Assembly: GCA_013042825.1 (NCBI GenBank)
Contig: JABDPL010000009.1
Location: forward strand, 1 to 6,039
Length of the DNA stretch: 6,039 nucleotides
Origin: Flavobacteriaceae bacterium
GTDB lineage: Bacteria > Bacteroidota > Bacteroidia > Flavobacteriales > Flavobacteriaceae
Direction: 5' to 3'
Below the pieces are notes generated by a model. The model did not search any database, was not told the origin of the DNA, and saw only the letters and a program-made list of their open reading frames with translations. The position numbers and the translations under genes were made by a program. This document shows positions 5,404-6,039 of the stretch, piece by piece (within the stretch, counting starts at the first letter, position 1; every line of letters begins with the position of its first letter).

Positions 5404-6039
5404 TATTGCATATAAACTGTCCTTATGATCGCTTCGGCAGGTTTATTTTGCGGACTAAAGCGGTTATTTTCCTCCGGATCGATCCAGCTACCGTCATGAA
5501 ACCATTTCCATACAAAGCCTCCGGCAAACCAGTGCTCACCCCAGAATTCATCAAATAAGGCCTGGGTTGCGTTGATCTGAGCCTGGTGATTTACACCCAG
5601 TAAGCTGCGCTCTGAACGCCAGGGCTCCCGGGCTGCGAAATCCAGGCTCCTGTAACCAAATTCAGTAAACAAGACCGGTTTTCCCTCACGATCAGCCAGT
5701 GCTTCGATGTCGGGTTTGTATTTTTTCCAGCCCTCACGGCAGTCTTCAACAGAAGGAGTTTTGTTCTCACTTAAAGGAAAATAAGCATCGATCCCTATAA
5801 GATCCAGATCATTCCAAAACGGTACCCTCTTATATTCATCCCAATTAGCAGCATAGGTCAACTTCCCCGAGTAAGCCGTCTTTATCTGTTTGATGAGTCC
5901 GTCCCAAAAGGACTTTCTGTTCTGAATGAACTTATCCAGTTCAGTGCCTATGCAGAATATCTCCACTTGCAGTTTTTCTGCCAGCCTGGCGTAATCCATA
6001 ATGTAATCGGTGTAGGAATCCTCAAGGATTTTCCAATTC
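5400..6039 (-). CDS. GH113-like glycoside hydrolase (3' part of gene; N-terminus outside window)
   Basis: The frame is open to the right edge of the window, where it reads NWKILEDSYTDYIMDYA, so the Met codon at 5997-5999 is internal and not the start. About 212 residues are visible, forming the second half of a TIM-barrel glycosidase. EIFCIGTELDKF contains the likely acid/base Glu (codon 5940-5942), and VLFTEFGYRS contains the likely nucleophile Glu (codon 5661-5663). DLIGIDAYFPL and GGFVWKWF are typical of strands in this clan. The pattern best fits GH113, a family known for beta-mannanases, but several uncharacterised relatives exist, so the substrate is uncertain. Whether it has an export signal cannot be seen. 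It is convergent with the arsenosugar operon, overlapping the last gene by 4 bases at the stop codons, and is probably unrelated to it in function. Confidence 0.82.
   Translation of the reverse strand, partial: NWKILEDSYTDYIMDYARLAEKLQVEIFCIGTELDKFIQNRKSFWDGLIKQIKTAYSGKLTYAANWDEYKRVPFWNDLDLIGIDAYFPLSENKTPSVEDCREGWKKYKPDIEALADREGKPVLFTEFGYRSLDFAAREPWRSERSLLGVNHQAQINATQALFDEFWGEHWFAGGFVWKWFHDGSWIDPEENNRFSPQNKPAEAIIRTVYMQY

Overview
The window looks like a chromosomal segment from a Bacteroidota member, most likely a marine Flavobacteriaceae-type bacterium. This rests on moderate GC content, tightly overlapping genes with few Shine-Dalgarno sequences, a signal peptide ending in FGQ, a short lipoprotein leader, and the recognisable gene set. 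I ran no taxonomic search.

Positions 1-5403 (+ strand) form one compact operon-like run that matches the set known as the rSAM/selenodomain-associated or arsenosugar-biosynthesis cluster. In order it holds: the radical SAM enzyme ArsS (5' end outside the window); a secreted rhodanese-like protein whose catalytic Cys codon is TGA; a CofC-like nucleotidyl/glycosyltransferase (TIGR04282 type); a purine nucleoside phosphorylase; a 51-codon remnant of the arsenite methyltransferase ArsM; a membrane fatty acid hydroxylase/sterol desaturase; a DUF547 lipoprotein; and a family 2 glycosyltransferase (TIGR04283 type). Most neighbours overlap by 4-29 bases or are 1-21 bases apart, so co-transcription and translational coupling are likely. 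Positions 5400-6039 (- strand) carry the 3' part of a GH113-like glycosidase. Its stop codon overlaps that of the last operon gene tail to tail.

The expected pathway is that ArsM methylates arsenite, ArsS transfers the 5'-deoxyadenosyl group of SAM to dimethylarsenite, the phosphorylase may remove adenine, and one or both transferases may add the aglycone. The hydroxylase and DUF547 lipoprotein suggest a membrane or envelope end to the pathway, which is inference.

Two points stand out. First, the rhodanese is open on both sides of the TGA and the TGA sits exactly at the active-site Cys, with a possible hairpin starting at the TGA, so it is probably a selenoprotein. Second, the arsM gene appears to have lost its whole catalytic middle in frame while keeping its N-terminal ~45 residues and its Cys-Cys C-terminus. 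This is either a real deletion or an assembly collapse. No RNA genes, CRISPR arrays, insertion sequences or stretches over 300 bases without a gene were seen.
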